Source of the DNA: JBBATK01 sp046297095
Lineage (GTDB): Bacteria; Bacteroidota; Ignavibacteria; Kapaibacteriales; NICIL-2
Length of the DNA stretch: 64,000 nucleotides
Direction: 5' to 3'
Assembly: GCA_046297095.1 (NCBI GenBank)
Contig: JBKCNS010000040.1
Coordinates: forward strand, 62,001 to 126,000
Shown here: piece by piece, positions 16,676-26,102 of the stretch
Layout: every line of letters begins with the position of its first letter
How positions within the stretch are numbered: the first letter of the stretch is position 1
Made by a program: the position numbers and the translations under genes
The notes under the pieces: model-generated
The model's database searches: none
Seen by the model: only the letters and a program-made list of their open reading frames with translations
Told to the model about the DNA's origin: nothing

Positions 16676-17499
16676 GATTCCGGGCCCTCTGCAGTTTCTT
16701 GTTCAATGGCGGATTGCACAATAGCAGTAAAGCTATCAGCATTGAGCGAAGCACCTCCCACTAAAGCTCCGTCCACATCCGCCAACGAAAAAATCTCCGC
16801 AGCGTTAGCCGGAGTTACACTACCACCGTAAAGGATCATTCTACGGGAATCTTGCTCGCAGCCTGTTTGTTGTAACAGCTCTCGAATTCGTGCATGAATA
16901 TCAGCGATATACTCGGTGGTGGCTGCAACACCACTACCAATGGCCCACACCGGTTCGTAGGCCACAACTAGAGAGTTTCTCTGCGCTTGATCGCAGGCCT
17001 CAATGACGGCCAGCAGTTGTTCGGAAATCACGGACCACGCTCTCCCTTGTTCACGCTCCGAAAGTGATTCGCCCACACACACAAGAGGAGTCAGGTTGTT
17101 GCTCAGTGCAGCTACGGCTTTTGCGGCAACGATCTTTGAACTCTCTCCATACATTGTTCGGCGCTCGCTGTGACCAACGATCACATAGCACGCTCCCGCT
17201 GATTCGATCATAGCGGCAGAGATCTCCCCGGTATGAGCGCCTTTTGCATGATCTGAACAATTCTGAGCTCCTACCGTAATGGGTGTAGTATTCAGCGCAG
17301 CTGCTACAGCCGCCAACCATACTACCGGTGGAAACACGGCAACGGAAACGTGATGTTGTGAGTGTTGAAGTATCTGAGGAATAGCAGTACTAAGGTTGTT
17401 CGCCAACAACGTAGCATCGCCGTACAGCGTATTCATTTTCCAGTTACCTGCTATGAGATAGGATCTCACTTTCTTTGAAGGTGGAGAGCTCTGTATCAC
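16669..17499 (-). CDS. tpiA: Triosephosphate isomerase
   Basis: This glycolytic enzyme interconverts dihydroxyacetone phosphate and glyceraldehyde 3-phosphate. Active-site elements are intact: NWKMN (Lys21), VGHSERR (catalytic His) and AYEPVWAIGSG (catalytic Glu), plus the phosphate-binding ILYGGSV and ALVGGASL. The 276-residue product carries a roughly 12-residue N-terminal extension relative to the usual start and a short C-terminal tail. It sits in an operon with lptC and pgsA. Confidence 0.96.
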   Translation of the reverse strand: MIQSSPPSKKVRSYLIAGNWKMNTLYGDATLLANNLSTAIPQILQHSQHHVSVAVFPPVVWLAAVAAALNTTPITVGAQNCSDHAKGAHTGEISAAMIESAGACYVIVGHSERRTMYGESSKIVAAKAVAALSNNLTPLVCVGESLSEREQGRAWSVISEQLLAVIEACDQAQRNSLVVAYEPVWAIGSGVAATTEYIADIHARIRELLQQTGCEQDSRRMILYGGSVTPANAAEIFSLADVDGALVGGASLNADSFTAIVQSAIEQETAEGPESC

Positions 17500-17512
17500 T
17501 TTGTTACCTGTA

Positions 17513-18091
17513 TCACTGTTTTACTCCGCGTACTTTAAAGATGCGATAGTTACTCATCGACTCATCAGACTCAAAGCCCACTCCACCCTCAAGCACTTCA
17601 CCGGGACGATTTACCTTGACGTATTCTTGTGAACTGAGTTTACGGGTATTGCCATTCCACATCATGGAGTTGCTTTCTACGCGGGTGGAACTCAGCGCCG
17701 ATTCAATCACAACACTTCCCGTGGCATACATGGTGTTTGTTCTGTTGTCCACACGAGCTTTGCGGCAATGTAGCTGTGCTGCTTGCGTGCCGTCTTTGTC
17801 AAAAAAGTATACCACTACATTCGAATCAAGCAGTGTCTCCTGACGTGAGGCATAGATTCTGGCGCGATCGGCATGTACAGTTGCTTTAGTCGTGACGGAA
17901 TCCGTGAAAACAATCTCTGTATTCCACACGGTATTCGATGCATCAAGCTCAATGCCGGATGTATCCACCGTTTGCGCCACTTGAACATCGTCGCTACATC
18001 CCGAGTAGATTATACAAAGCACCAGGCAGGATACAACCCTACGCACGCTGTTGCGCAAACCTGATATTCGGTGGTAGACGTATTCAGCCAT
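17513..18091 (-). CDS. lptC: LptC-like LPS export lipoprotein
   Basis: The 192-residue protein starts at the ATG at 18091, just after the kdsA stop; an in-frame codon at 18130 would overlap kdsA by 35 bases. It has an N-terminal hydrophobic segment ending in IIYSGC (Cys32, lipobox-like) and then a beta-rich LptC/OstA-like repeat: TKATVHADRARIYASRQETLL, VVVYFFDKDG, LHCRKARVDNRTNTMYATGSV, MMWNGNTRKL. LptC passes LPS from the inner-membrane LptBFG exporter to LptA. A lipoprotein form with this arrangement is common in Bacteroidota. Its place directly after kdsA supports an LPS role. Confidence 0.82.
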   Translation of the reverse strand: MAEYVYHRISGLRNSVRRVVSCLVLCIIYSGCSDDVQVAQTVDTSGIELDASNTVWNTEIVFTDSVTTKATVHADRARIYASRQETLLDSNVVVYFFDKDGTQAAQLHCRKARVDNRTNTMYATGSVVIESALSSTRVESNSMMWNGNTRKLSSQEYVKVNRPGEVLEGGVGFESDESMSNYRIFKVRGVKQ

Positions 18092-18095
18092 GATT

Positions 18096-18902
18096 TTAGG
18101 CACGGGTGTGAACGAAGTTGTGCAGCTCAACTGCCATAGTCAGATACTCCCGTATACTATGCAATGGTAACTGAGTGGCAGCATCACTGAGGGCTTTGGG
18201 CGGATCGGGATGAGTTTCAAAAAATAAACCATCGATACCCAATGCTACTGCTGCACGAGTAAGCGCCGGAACAAGCTCGGGAGTACCTCCGGATGTTTCA
18301 CCAATGCTGGGTTTTTGCAAGGAGTGTGTTGCATCAAAAATCACCGGGCACCCGGTATCTCTCATAAGTACCAACGAGCGCATGTCAACAACCAAGTCAT
18401 GATAACCAAAACTGGTACCACGTTCGCATACCCACACATTGGAGTTCCCTGTGCCACGAACTTTCGCCACAGCTTTGGTCATGTCATCGGGTGCGGCAAA
18501 CTGCCCTTTCTTGATATTCACTGTTCTGCCGCTATGTCCGGCAGCAACTAACAGCTCGGTTTGGCGGCAGAGAAACGCCGGAATCTGCAGCACATCAGCA
18601 ACAGTAGCCACTGTGGCTACCTCAGCACTTTCGTGAACATCAGTTAGGATGGGCACGCCGTAGGTTTGCTTGATTTCTTGGAGGTATTGCAAGGCGTTGT
18701 CGTCGCCAACACCGGTAAACGATCCGGCACTGGAACGATTAGCCTTGCGATACGATGCTTTGAATACATACGGCACTGCCAGGGACTCGGTGAGTTCCTT
18801 CAGCGGACCTGCGATATCATGCAACATTTGCAGGGACTCCACGACACATGGTCCGGCAATCACCGTGAGGGCTGCGCTATTCTTTGGTTGTATCAATTCC
18901 AT
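18096..18902 (-). CDS. kdsA: 3-deoxy-8-phosphooctulonate synthase
   Basis: KdsA condenses phosphoenolpyruvate with arabinose 5-phosphate to form Kdo-8-phosphate for LPS. The 268-residue product contains IAGPCVVES, FKASYRKANRSS, GVPILTDVHES, QIPAFLCRQTELL, NIKKGQFAAPDDM and FDATHSLQKP, all typical of the family. The sequence RGTSFGYHDLVVDMR corresponds to the conserved RGxxFGYxxLxxD. It begins the minus-strand group kdsA-lptC-tpiA-pgsA. Confidence 0.96.
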   Translation of the reverse strand: MELIQPKNSAALTVIAGPCVVESLQMLHDIAGPLKELTESLAVPYVFKASYRKANRSSAGSFTGVGDDNALQYLQEIKQTYGVPILTDVHESAEVATVATVADVLQIPAFLCRQTELLVAAGHSGRTVNIKKGQFAAPDDMTKAVAKVRGTGNSNVWVCERGTSFGYHDLVVDMRSLVLMRDTGCPVIFDATHSLQKPSIGETSGGTPELVPALTRAAVALGIDGLFFETHPDPPKALSDAATQLPLHSIREYLTMAVELHNFVHTRA

Positions 18903-18964
18903 GGCACGAAGTTACGATATTTAGGCGCTATCTTCAGGTGCACTCACACATCGCTTTACTGCAC

Positions 18965-19699
18965 ATGATACTCGACGTCGTCTACACTCCGGACAATGTT
19001 CCCCTCGACCTCTGCGATCAAGACATCGCAATTGTTATCGATGTACTGCGAGCCGGTACAACCATATGCGCGATGCTTTCTCAGGGAGCCGGAGATATTG
19101 TCATTGCTTCGTCCGTGGACCATGCCTTGGATCTTCGAAAGGATAGCGCGCATGCTGCATCACTGGTTGCCGGAGAGCAAGGCGGCTTGCCGCCGGAAGG
19201 ATTTGATCTGGGAAACTCGCCACTGCGAATAGGCGAAGAGGTTCGCGGTAAGCGTGTCATTTTTGCCACTACAAATGGTACGCGAATGATGGGCGCAACC
19301 GCCAAGGCCCACCATCAACTTATAGGCGGATTTGTTAACATGAGCGCGTGTGTGAACGCGGTTATCGAGCGAGCAACAAACGATACTTCACTGAAGCGAC
19401 TGGTGCTCTGTTGTTCGGGAAGCGGTGGCAGGTTTTCGCTGGAAGATACTTTTTTTGCGGGTAGTTTCTTGGCACGCTATATTGCGACCGGCTTCGGCCA
19501 CGATCTAACCAATGCAGCAGAAGCAGCACTCTGCATTGAATCGTCGTACAATTCATCTCTTCAACTTGTTCCCCGGGCGTCCGCTCATGCGCACGTGCTC
19601 ACTGCACTTGGTTTTCATGCCGATGTAGAGGCGTGTTTGCAGGTGGATTCGTTACCCGTGGTACCTGTTTGCCGCGATATGATTGTGCGTCGTCTTTAA
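18965..19699 (+). CDS. comB: 2-phosphosulfolactate phosphatase (ComB family)
   Basis: The 244-residue product starts at MILDVVYTP (ATG 18965). Family marks are IVIDVLRAGTTIC, GEQGGLPPEGFDLGNSP, IFATTNGTRMM and the LCCSGSGGRFSLEDTFFAG segment. In methanogens ComB dephosphorylates phosphosulfolactate on the way to coenzyme M; in some bacteria it makes sulfolactate. No phosphosulfolactate synthase (ComA) gene is in the window, so the true substrate here is open. It is divergent from kdsA, with 62 bases between starts. Confidence 0.88.
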   Translation: MILDVVYTPDNVPLDLCDQDIAIVIDVLRAGTTICAMLSQGAGDIVIASSVDHALDLRKDSAHAASLVAGEQGGLPPEGFDLGNSPLRIGEEVRGKRVIFATTNGTRMMGATAKAHHQLIGGFVNMSACVNAVIERATNDTSLKRLVLCCSGSGGRFSLEDTFFAGSFLARYIATGFGHDLTNAAEAALCIESSYNSSLQLVPRASAHAHVLTALGFHADVEACLQVDSLPVVPVCRDMIVRRL

Positions 19700-19727
19700 A
19701 CGGACTCATTGCATGTAAGGAGTACCC

Positions 19728-22535
19728 ATGCCGGCACAGCTTGATGATGTTGTGATTACACGCGCCGTATCAAATAGGCAGCGTCGTCCTTCCAACCCCG
19801 CGGCTACAACTACGCGCGGACCTCGTAAACAAGAAGAAACTCCAAAGCTCCCGGAAGGCTCCAGGAACATTCTGATCATTGCTTTACTGCTTGGAGTGTT
19901 TTCCCTGTTGCTATTGCTTGCTATGGTATCGTACTCCACAAGAGACGCGGCGAATGCTGAGATGTCGTTTCGCGAGATTATTGCCGTGCTTAAGGGAAAT
20001 GCTGAACTCAGTGCGCGTATTGATACAACTCAGAACTGGCTTGGTTTGCTAGGTGCAGTGGTCGCGAATATTCTCTATAACGGAACCTTCGGTGTTTGTG
20101 CGTTGAGCATTCCTCTTATTCTGGGTTGGTGGTCGAAGGAGTTGTTCCTTCGTCAATCCATTTCACGGCCGGTGCTTGAACGCAGCGGACTTGTAATGCT
20201 CAGCGGTGTGATTGCTGCGGGTTTCTTTGGAACGCTTCAATTGATATCGTGGTTGCCTGCGTTGCCAAGAGAATGGAGTGGCGCTGCGGGTAGTTTCCTT
20301 GCCATTATGCTTACGCGATTTACCGGTATCATCGGCTCGATGTTCATTACCGGCGTAGCATTGTTTTTCAGCGTGGCCTTTACCGCGAAGGTGGACCTGG
20401 TGGAGTTGTTCAAGACGATCAGCGATCGCAGTAAAGAATTTTGGGAGTACCTGCAGTCTCTGCGCTCAGTTGCTGATGAGTCGGAAGCTGCCGGTGAAGA
20501 GGAAGTGGAGAATGTTGAGGAGAACCGGTCAACTGAAGTTGTTGAAGAGATTGATCAGCCGAAGTCTAAAGCAAAGCGTCAGCGTGTAAGTGACAAAGAA
20601 AAAGGTGCCGAACCGGCACGATTCCTTCGGAAAAACTTACAACCGGAAAATACTCTGCCACTCTTTGAGGCCGAACCTACAATTATTCGTCCGGAGATTC
20701 GCGATGAGTATATCAATGAACGTGAAGCCGAGCATGCTGATGGCCAAGCGACCGAAGATGATGCTTCGGCTACTTCTCCTTCCCTCCGCGGAAGTTTGAG
20801 AGGCAGCGATGGTCTTATACACGGCATACCGGGCGCGCCCGCACATTCTGCCATGCAATCGCCGGATGATGCCGATCAGGATGATGATGAAGAAGAAGAC
20901 GGCGATGAAGACCTTGAGTCATTTGCTAACGCTGAGGAGCTTGACGGTGAAGTAGCGAATGCCGATGGCATGGTAGCCCGCAATGCAGCTCTGCGTTTGC
21001 AAGTTGAAGAAGTACATTTCGACGACGACGCTAAAGACGTTGATCAAACGGATATTTACGACGAGATGATCTCGTACGTGCCTCCGGGAATGGATTTGTT
21101 GGATAAATATCCCGCAGAACATTTGGCCGATGATGATGAGCTGAAGTCCAATGCGTTGATCCTCAAGGAAAAATTGGAAACATTCAAGATTAAGATTGAG
21201 GATGTTACCGTAACTCCCGGTCCGGTGATTACCCAGTACGAGTTTGTGCCCGCAGCCGGCGTGAAGATTTCTCAAATCGAGTCGCTATCTGATGATATAG
21301 CGTTGGCGCTCAAGGCCAAGGGTATTCGCATCATTGCACCGGTACCCGGCAAGGGTACTGTGGGCGTGGAGATTCCCAATCACAAGCCTTCGGTGGTTCA
21401 CTTCTCCAGCATTATTACCTCGAAGACCTTCAACGACAACGACAAGCAATTGCCCATTGCCTTGGGCAAGACGATCATTGGCGAAACGTTTTGTACCGAT
21501 CTTGCAAAGCTGCCGCACTTGCTAATAGCCGGTTCTACCGGTTCGGGTAAGTCTGTAGGAGTGAATGCTATTTTGATGTCGCTTATCTACAAAGTGCACC
21601 CCCGCGACTTGAAGTTCGTGATCATCGATCCGAAGAAGGTGGAAATGTCTCTGTACGCGGGGTTGAAGAATCACTTTCTTGCTTCATCGCCCGATGTGGA
21701 TGAGTCCATTGTTACCAGTCCGCAGAATGCAGCGCTGGTGCTGAAGTCACTATGCATGGAAATGGATCAACGCTATGCCATGCTGGCTGCCTGTGGCAAG
21801 CGCAAGATCACTGAATTCAATGCTATGGTCGCGGCCGGTACATCGAAGGACAAGAGTGGTAAATTAATGCGTCCCCTACCCTACATCGTTGTGATTATCG
21901 ACGAGTTGGCAGACTTGATGATTACCGCTCGTAATGAAGTGGAAGAACCGATTATTCGCCTTGCACAGCTTGCACGTGCGGTGGGTATTCACCTGGTGGT
22001 GGCTACACAGCGCCCAAGTGTGGATGTGATCACCGGTTTGATCAAAGCAAACTTCCCGGCAAGAATTGCTTATCAAGTAGCATCGAAGATTGATTCTCGT
22101 ACCATTCTGGATTCCTCCGGTGCGGAGCAGCTTCTGGGCAATGGCGATATGTTGTTTACACACGGTGGTGTGAAACCTATGCGTTTGCAAAACTCGTTTG
22201 TTTCCACAGAAGAAGTGGAGGCCATTACCGGCTTTATCTCGGCGCAGATGGGATACTCGTCTCCGTATATGTTGCCATCGGTTTTGGCTGTAGAAGGTGT
22301 GAATAAGGTTCTGTCCGGCGACCGCGATCCCCTATTCCAAGACGCCGCTTCAATTGTTATCAAAACTCAACAAGCATCTACTTCATTCCTGCAACGCCGG
22401 TTAAAAGTAGGATACTCCAGAGCCGCACGCATCGTAGATGAGCTCGAGTATGCAGGTATAGTAGGACCGGCCGAAGGCAGTAAGCCGCGTGTAGTACTGC
22501 TCGACAGCGAGGCAGAGCTAGAGAGAATACTCTAA
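19728..22535 (+). CDS. ftsK: DNA translocase FtsK/SpoIIIE
   Basis: The 935-residue protein couples chromosome segregation to division. It has about four membrane helices (roughly residues 43-235), a long linker (about 245-460) rich in Asp and Glu with runs such as DDADQDDDEEEDGDED, and then the motor: Walker A AGSTGSGKSVGVN near residue 602 and Walker B VIIDELADLM. A C-terminal winged-helix gamma domain (about 870-935: QRRLKVGYSRAARIVDELE) should read orienting DNA repeats. A Shine-Dalgarno AAGGAG precedes the ATG. Confidence 0.96.
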   Translation: MPAQLDDVVITRAVSNRQRRPSNPAATTTRGPRKQEETPKLPEGSRNILIIALLLGVFSLLLLLAMVSYSTRDAANAEMSFREIIAVLKGNAELSARIDTTQNWLGLLGAVVANILYNGTFGVCALSIPLILGWWSKELFLRQSISRPVLERSGLVMLSGVIAAGFFGTLQLISWLPALPREWSGAAGSFLAIMLTRFTGIIGSMFITGVALFFSVAFTAKVDLVELFKTISDRSKEFWEYLQSLRSVADESEAAGEEEVENVEENRSTEVVEEIDQPKSKAKRQRVSDKEKGAEPARFLRKNLQPENTLPLFEAEPTIIRPEIRDEYINEREAEHADGQATEDDASATSPSLRGSLRGSDGLIHGIPGAPAHSAMQSPDDADQDDDEEEDGDEDLESFANAEELDGEVANADGMVARNAALRLQVEEVHFDDDAKDVDQTDIYDEMISYVPPGMDLLDKYPAEHLADDDELKSNALILKEKLETFKIKIEDVTVTPGPVITQYEFVPAAGVKISQIESLSDDIALALKAKGIRIIAPVPGKGTVGVEIPNHKPSVVHFSSIITSKTFNDNDKQLPIALGKTIIGETFCTDLAKLPHLLIAGSTGSGKSVGVNAILMSLIYKVHPRDLKFVIIDPKKVEMSLYAGLKNHFLASSPDVDESIVTSPQNAALVLKSLCMEMDQRYAMLAACGKRKITEFNAMVAAGTSKDKSGKLMRPLPYIVVIIDELADLMITARNEVEEPIIRLAQLARAVGIHLVVATQRPSVDVITGLIKANFPARIAYQVASKIDSRTILDSSGAEQLLGNGDMLFTHGGVKPMRLQNSFVSTEEVEAITGFISAQMGYSSPYMLPSVLAVEGVNKVLSGDRDPLFQDAASIVIKTQQASTSFLQRRLKVGYSRAARIVDELEYAGIVGPAEGSKPRVVLLDSEAELERIL

Positions 22536-22550
22536 ACTGCGTGCCTGTTG

Positions 22551-23489
22551 CTATGCATGTATCTTGGTTTTAAAATACTCAAAGGTGCGGCCAAGGCCTT
22601 CTGCCCGTTGCACCTTTGCTTCCCACTGCAGCAACGATTTTGCGCGTGTAGTGTCCGGCTGACGGACCTTCGGATCGTCTTGAGGAAGATCCCTGAACTC
22701 AATAGGCACGGACGCTCCTGCCAGTGCTTTGATCTCCTCGGCTAATTGCAACATCGACACCTCATCCGGATTACCTATGTTCACGGGATCGTGTGTAGAC
22801 GAATTCAAGAGTCGAACAATTCCCTCGATAAGATCACTTACGTAACATACCGATCGAGTTTGCGAGCCGTCTCCGAACACCGTCAAGGGTTCGTTGCGCA
22901 ATGCTTGGGTCATGAATGCAGGTATAGCTCTGCCATCGTTCAAGCGCATTCTCTCGCCGTAGGTATTGAAGATGCGCACGATGCGTGTGTCGACATCATG
23001 ATATCGATGATACGCCATCGTCATGGCTTCCGCAAAGCGCTTGGCTTCATCATACACGCCGCGCGAACCTACCGGGTTTACATTACCCCAATAACTCTCC
23101 GGTTGCGGATGAATCAAAGGATCGCCATATACTTCGCTGGTACTTGCCAGCAGGAATCGCGCTTTCTTTGCCTTTGCCAGTCCTAATGCCTTGTGGGTGC
23201 CCAGCGACCCTACCTTCAGAGTTTGTATTGGAAACTTTAAGTAGTCTATAGGAGATGCCGGTGAGGCGAAGTGCAGAATTGCATCTAAGGGACCGTCTAT
23301 GAAGATATAATCCGTTACGTCATGGTGAATGAAACGAAAGTTCGGATTACCTACCAAATGAGCAATGTTCTCCGTAGTACCGGTGATCAGATTGTCCATG
23401 CAAACCACATCATAGCCATCGGCAAGAAAGCGGTCGCACAAATGAGATCCCAAGAATCCGGCTCCGCCGGTAATCAATACTCTAGGCAT
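22551..23489 (-). CDS. UDP-glucuronate decarboxylase-like SDR (NAD-dependent epimerase family)
   Basis: This extended short-chain dehydrogenase has 312 residues, with the NAD-binding VLITGGAGFLGSHLCDRF and the catalytic Tyr-x3-Lys in VYDEAKRFAEA. The segments HFASPASPIDYLKFP and GERMRLNDGRAIPAFMTQAL, together with FGDGSQTRSVCYVSDL, closely resemble UDP-xylose synthases, which decarboxylate UDP-glucuronate. Related epimerases remain possible. The role is probably supply of a nucleotide sugar for surface glycans. It is convergent with ftsK, with 15 bases between stops. Confidence 0.87.
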   Translation of the reverse strand: MPRVLITGGAGFLGSHLCDRFLADGYDVVCMDNLITGTTENIAHLVGNPNFRFIHHDVTDYIFIDGPLDAILHFASPASPIDYLKFPIQTLKVGSLGTHKALGLAKAKKARFLLASTSEVYGDPLIHPQPESYWGNVNPVGSRGVYDEAKRFAEAMTMAYHRYHDVDTRIVRIFNTYGERMRLNDGRAIPAFMTQALRNEPLTVFGDGSQTRSVCYVSDLIEGIVRLLNSSTHDPVNIGNPDEVSMLQLAEEIKALAGASVPIEFRDLPQDDPKVRQPDTTRAKSLLQWEAKVQRAEGLGRTFEYFKTKIHA

Positions 23490-23567
23490 ATTACAGATGT
23501 TATTGAAGCAATGATCAAACGCAAATTGAAAGGGCAGTGCCTGGCACGTTTACTATAGTATTACCCA

Positions 23568-24005
23568 TCATCCTACAAGCAGTATAAGCTGCTTGCACAG
23601 CAACGCGATAAACACAACCACCAAACCTATACTCAATATCATGGGAAACAACGACTGCTGTTTGGATATTCTTTGAAAAACACCAAAGTACCGTAATCCA
23701 CCAGCAGCGCTAAGCTCTTCAAGAGTTACTGCGTCAGCAGGTTTAGAGAGCGATTCGGATACATCTATGATTGCCTTCATTCTTCGTGCTTCTCTCTTTG
23801 CCTGGTAGCCCCACAATGTGAGCAATACAAGGTAAATCTGATACTGATCTAAGCGAAAAGATGTTAGCACTTCTTCAGTAGAAAAATGCATTGTGTAGGC
23901 CAGTATCCACAAACAACCAGCTATGCTGAAACACACTCGCAATAAGAGTTTCAGCAATCTCTGCGGAGGATCGGCGATGGATGCTATGGAGCTATGGAGT
24001 GCCAT
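23568..24005 (-). CDS. Unknown membrane protein with two helices
   Basis: I do not recognise this 145-residue protein. It has hydrophobic segments near residues 20-37, possibly 45-62, and at the C-terminus (FPMILSIGLVVVFIALLCKQLILLV), with a charged, probably cytoplasmic, middle part (YQAKREARRMKAIIDVSES). The ATG at 24005 is chosen because the alternative at 24038 lies next to the rpsP terminator hairpin. It may use read-through from the ffh-rpsP transcript or its own promoter; none is obvious. Confidence 0.55.
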   Translation of the reverse strand: MALHSSIASIADPPQRLLKLLLRVCFSIAGCLWILAYTMHFSTEEVLTSFRLDQYQIYLVLLTLWGYQAKREARRMKAIIDVSESLSKPADAVTLEELSAAGGLRYFGVFQRISKQQSLFPMILSIGLVVVFIALLCKQLILLVG

Positions 24006-24034
24006 GAACCTATGCGTTCGTGAAAAGAAAAGAT

Positions 24035-24062
24035 ACAAAAAACCCCCGCACGGGCGGGGGTT
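24035..24062 (-). terminator. Rho-independent terminator after rpsP
   Basis: On the minus strand a 9-bp GC-rich stem (AACCCCCGC / GCGGGGGTT with a 4-base loop) is followed by a T6 run. It lies 33 bases after the rpsP stop. Confidence 0.88.
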
Positions 24063-24095
24063 AGGTAAATCGTTGCAATGACGGTGCTATGAAAC

Positions 24096-24566
24096 TTACT
24101 CTGCAGCGGCTTCCGGTTCAGCTGCCGGAGCCTCGGGGGCTGCGGGTTCTTCTGCCGGTTGCTGTGCTGCCAAGGCAGCTGCGGCGGCCGCTGCTGCTGC
24201 TTCTTCAGCTTTACGTTTTTTGTTGTATTTCTCGCGATGATAACGCTTCAGCGCTTGCTCGCGGTGAGCTGTTACAGCAGCTTCTACTTCGTCTGCGGGC
24301 TTGCCCTTACCGAGCAAATTGCGACGAAGAAGAACGCCGTCGAAGCTAAGAATGGAACGAACACGATCGGTGGGCTGTGCTCCAACGCTGAGCCAGTACA
24401 TTGCTCTATCGTGATTGATAGAAGCCGTAGAGGGCTGAGTCATAGGATCGAAGGTTCCTACCTGCTCGATGAATGCGCCATCACGCTTTTTGCGGCTGTC
24501 GATGGCTACGATGTCGTAGAACGGCTTTCTGATACGGCCTTTACGACGGAGACGAAGTTTTACCAT
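24096..24566 (-). CDS. rpsP: 30S ribosomal protein S16 with long Ala/Glu/Pro tail
   Basis: The first 80 or so residues are ordinary S16: MVKLRLRRKGRIRKPFYDIVAIDSR, then GTFDPM and ALYWL-type AMYWLSVGAQPTD. The remaining residues to 156 form a low-complexity tail, first charged (KRYHREKYNKKRKAEEAAA) and then alanine/proline/glutamate-rich. C-terminal extensions of S16 are seen in Bacteroidota. The gene follows ffh, as in many bacteria, but rimM and trmD, the usual next genes, are absent, and a terminator follows at once. Confidence 0.96.
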   Translation of the reverse strand: MVKLRLRRKGRIRKPFYDIVAIDSRKKRDGAFIEQVGTFDPMTQPSTASINHDRAMYWLSVGAQPTDRVRSILSFDGVLLRRNLLGKGKPADEVEAAVTAHREQALKRYHREKYNKKRKAEEAAAAAAAAALAAQQPAEEPAAPEAPAAEPEAAAE

Positions 24567-24695
24567 TATGGTACCTTATAAAATGTGATTAATACGTGGT
24601 AGAGATTTCGCACCTCGGAACTGTTTCATCCGCTTTTCAGGTGCGTCGGATACTTCCGACACTCTAATCACAGACCGACAAAATTTCACTGCTTA

Positions 24696-26042
24696 CTAAT
24701 TCCTGCCAAACATTCCCGGCATGCCGAAGCCTCCGGGCAATTTGGGCATCTTCATTTTTCCGTTGGTCATTTGCTTCATCATTTTCTGCATGTCTTCGAA
24801 CTGCTTAATAAGGCGGTTCACATCCTGAATGCTGGTGCCACTTCCCTTTGCAATACGCAGACGTCTGCTGCCATTGAGAATCTTGGGATTGGCTCGTTCC
24901 TGTTTGGTCATGGAGAAAATGATGGACTCAACCTTGCCGAAGGCATTGTCGTCGATCTGAACATTGCGCATAGCTTTGTCCATACCGGGTATCATGCCCA
25001 GAAGATCTCGAATAGATCCCATTTTTCGAATAACGTTCAGCTGCTCAAGAAAATCATCAAAGTTGAATTCGCTCTTTTTGATTTTCTCTTCAAGTTTAGC
25101 AGCTTCTTGTTCATCGAACTGCATTTGTGCTTTTTCTACCAACGAAACGATATCACCCATACCCAGAATACGGGAGGCAATACGTTCCGGGAAAAACTGC
25201 TCCAAGGTGTCAAGGCGCTCGCCACTGCTCACGTACTTGATAGGCTTGCCAACTATGTGGCGAATGGACAGCGCAGCACCGCCACGGGTGTCGCCATCCA
25301 GCTTTGTAAGCACAACTCCGGTAAGTTCCAGTGCATCGTGAAAAGCTTTGGCTGTATTCACGGCATCTTGACCGGTCATGGAATCGCACACGAACAATAC
25401 TTCGTGAGGTTTGGTCTGAGTTCGGATGTTCGAGACTTCCTGCATCATCGCTTCATCGATGGTCAAGCGACCGGCGGTATCAATGATCACGTAATCTCGA
25501 GCAAACTTCTTTGCATACTGCAACGCTTCGGTTGCAATATTCACAGGATCAGCGCCCTCCATGGAGAACACAGGAACATTGATGCTTTGCGCCAGGGTTT
25601 TCAACTGATCAACCGCAGCGGGGCGATAGACATCGCAAGCAACAAGTAAGGGCGTACGTCCCTTTTTGCGCAGAGCAGCAGCAAGTTTGGCGGAGAAGGT
25701 AGTTTTACCTGAACCCTGAAGGCCCGCTACCAGCACTACCGTAGGAGCTTGAGAGGATTGAATCAAGTCCGACTTCTGGCTGCCCATAATTGCAGCCAAC
25801 TCGTCGTGAATGATCTTCACAATCAGTTGCTCCGGCGAAACACGTGCTTTGATCTCCGTGCCCACAGCCTTCTCTCGAACCTGGTCGATGAATGCCTTAG
25901 TGACGTCAACATTAACGTCCGCTTCGAGAAGAGCCTTGCGCACTTCGCGAAGTGTATCTTCAATGTTCTCCTCCGTTATCCGCGATTGACCACGGAAACG
26001 TTTGATAGCATCTTCCAGACGTTGTTGAAGCGACTCAAACAT
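24696..26042 (-). CDS. ffh: Signal recognition particle protein Ffh
   Basis: Ffh binds signal sequences of nascent membrane proteins together with 4.5S RNA and docks to FtsY. The ATG at 26042 gives the normal start MFESLQQRLEDAIKRFRGQ and 448 residues; the open frame to 26159 lacks conservation. The N and G domains carry GLQGSGKTTFSAKLA, DTAGRL and the TKLDGDTRGGAAL motif. The M domain has GSGTSIQDVNRLIKQFEDM and a methionine-rich end (KMMKQMTNGKMKMPKLPGG). Confidence 0.97.
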   Translation of the reverse strand: MFESLQQRLEDAIKRFRGQSRITEENIEDTLREVRKALLEADVNVDVTKAFIDQVREKAVGTEIKARVSPEQLIVKIIHDELAAIMGSQKSDLIQSSQAPTVVLVAGLQGSGKTTFSAKLAAALRKKGRTPLLVACDVYRPAAVDQLKTLAQSINVPVFSMEGADPVNIATEALQYAKKFARDYVIIDTAGRLTIDEAMMQEVSNIRTQTKPHEVLFVCDSMTGQDAVNTAKAFHDALELTGVVLTKLDGDTRGGAALSIRHIVGKPIKYVSSGERLDTLEQFFPERIASRILGMGDIVSLVEKAQMQFDEQEAAKLEEKIKKSEFNFDDFLEQLNVIRKMGSIRDLLGMIPGMDKAMRNVQIDDNAFGKVESIIFSMTKQERANPKILNGSRRLRIAKGSGTSIQDVNRLIKQFEDMQKMMKQMTNGKMKMPKLPGGFGMPGMFGRN

Positions 26043-26102
26043 GTTGATTGCTGCGTAAAAACTTCGTGTGTACAGCCCACTAGCGCTGTGGAAAAAGAGC
26101 CA

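Noticed and set aside
24771..25649. 292-residue plus-strand open frame
   Set aside because: It is antisense to the G and M domains of ffh and is Cys/His-rich in the way shadow frames are.
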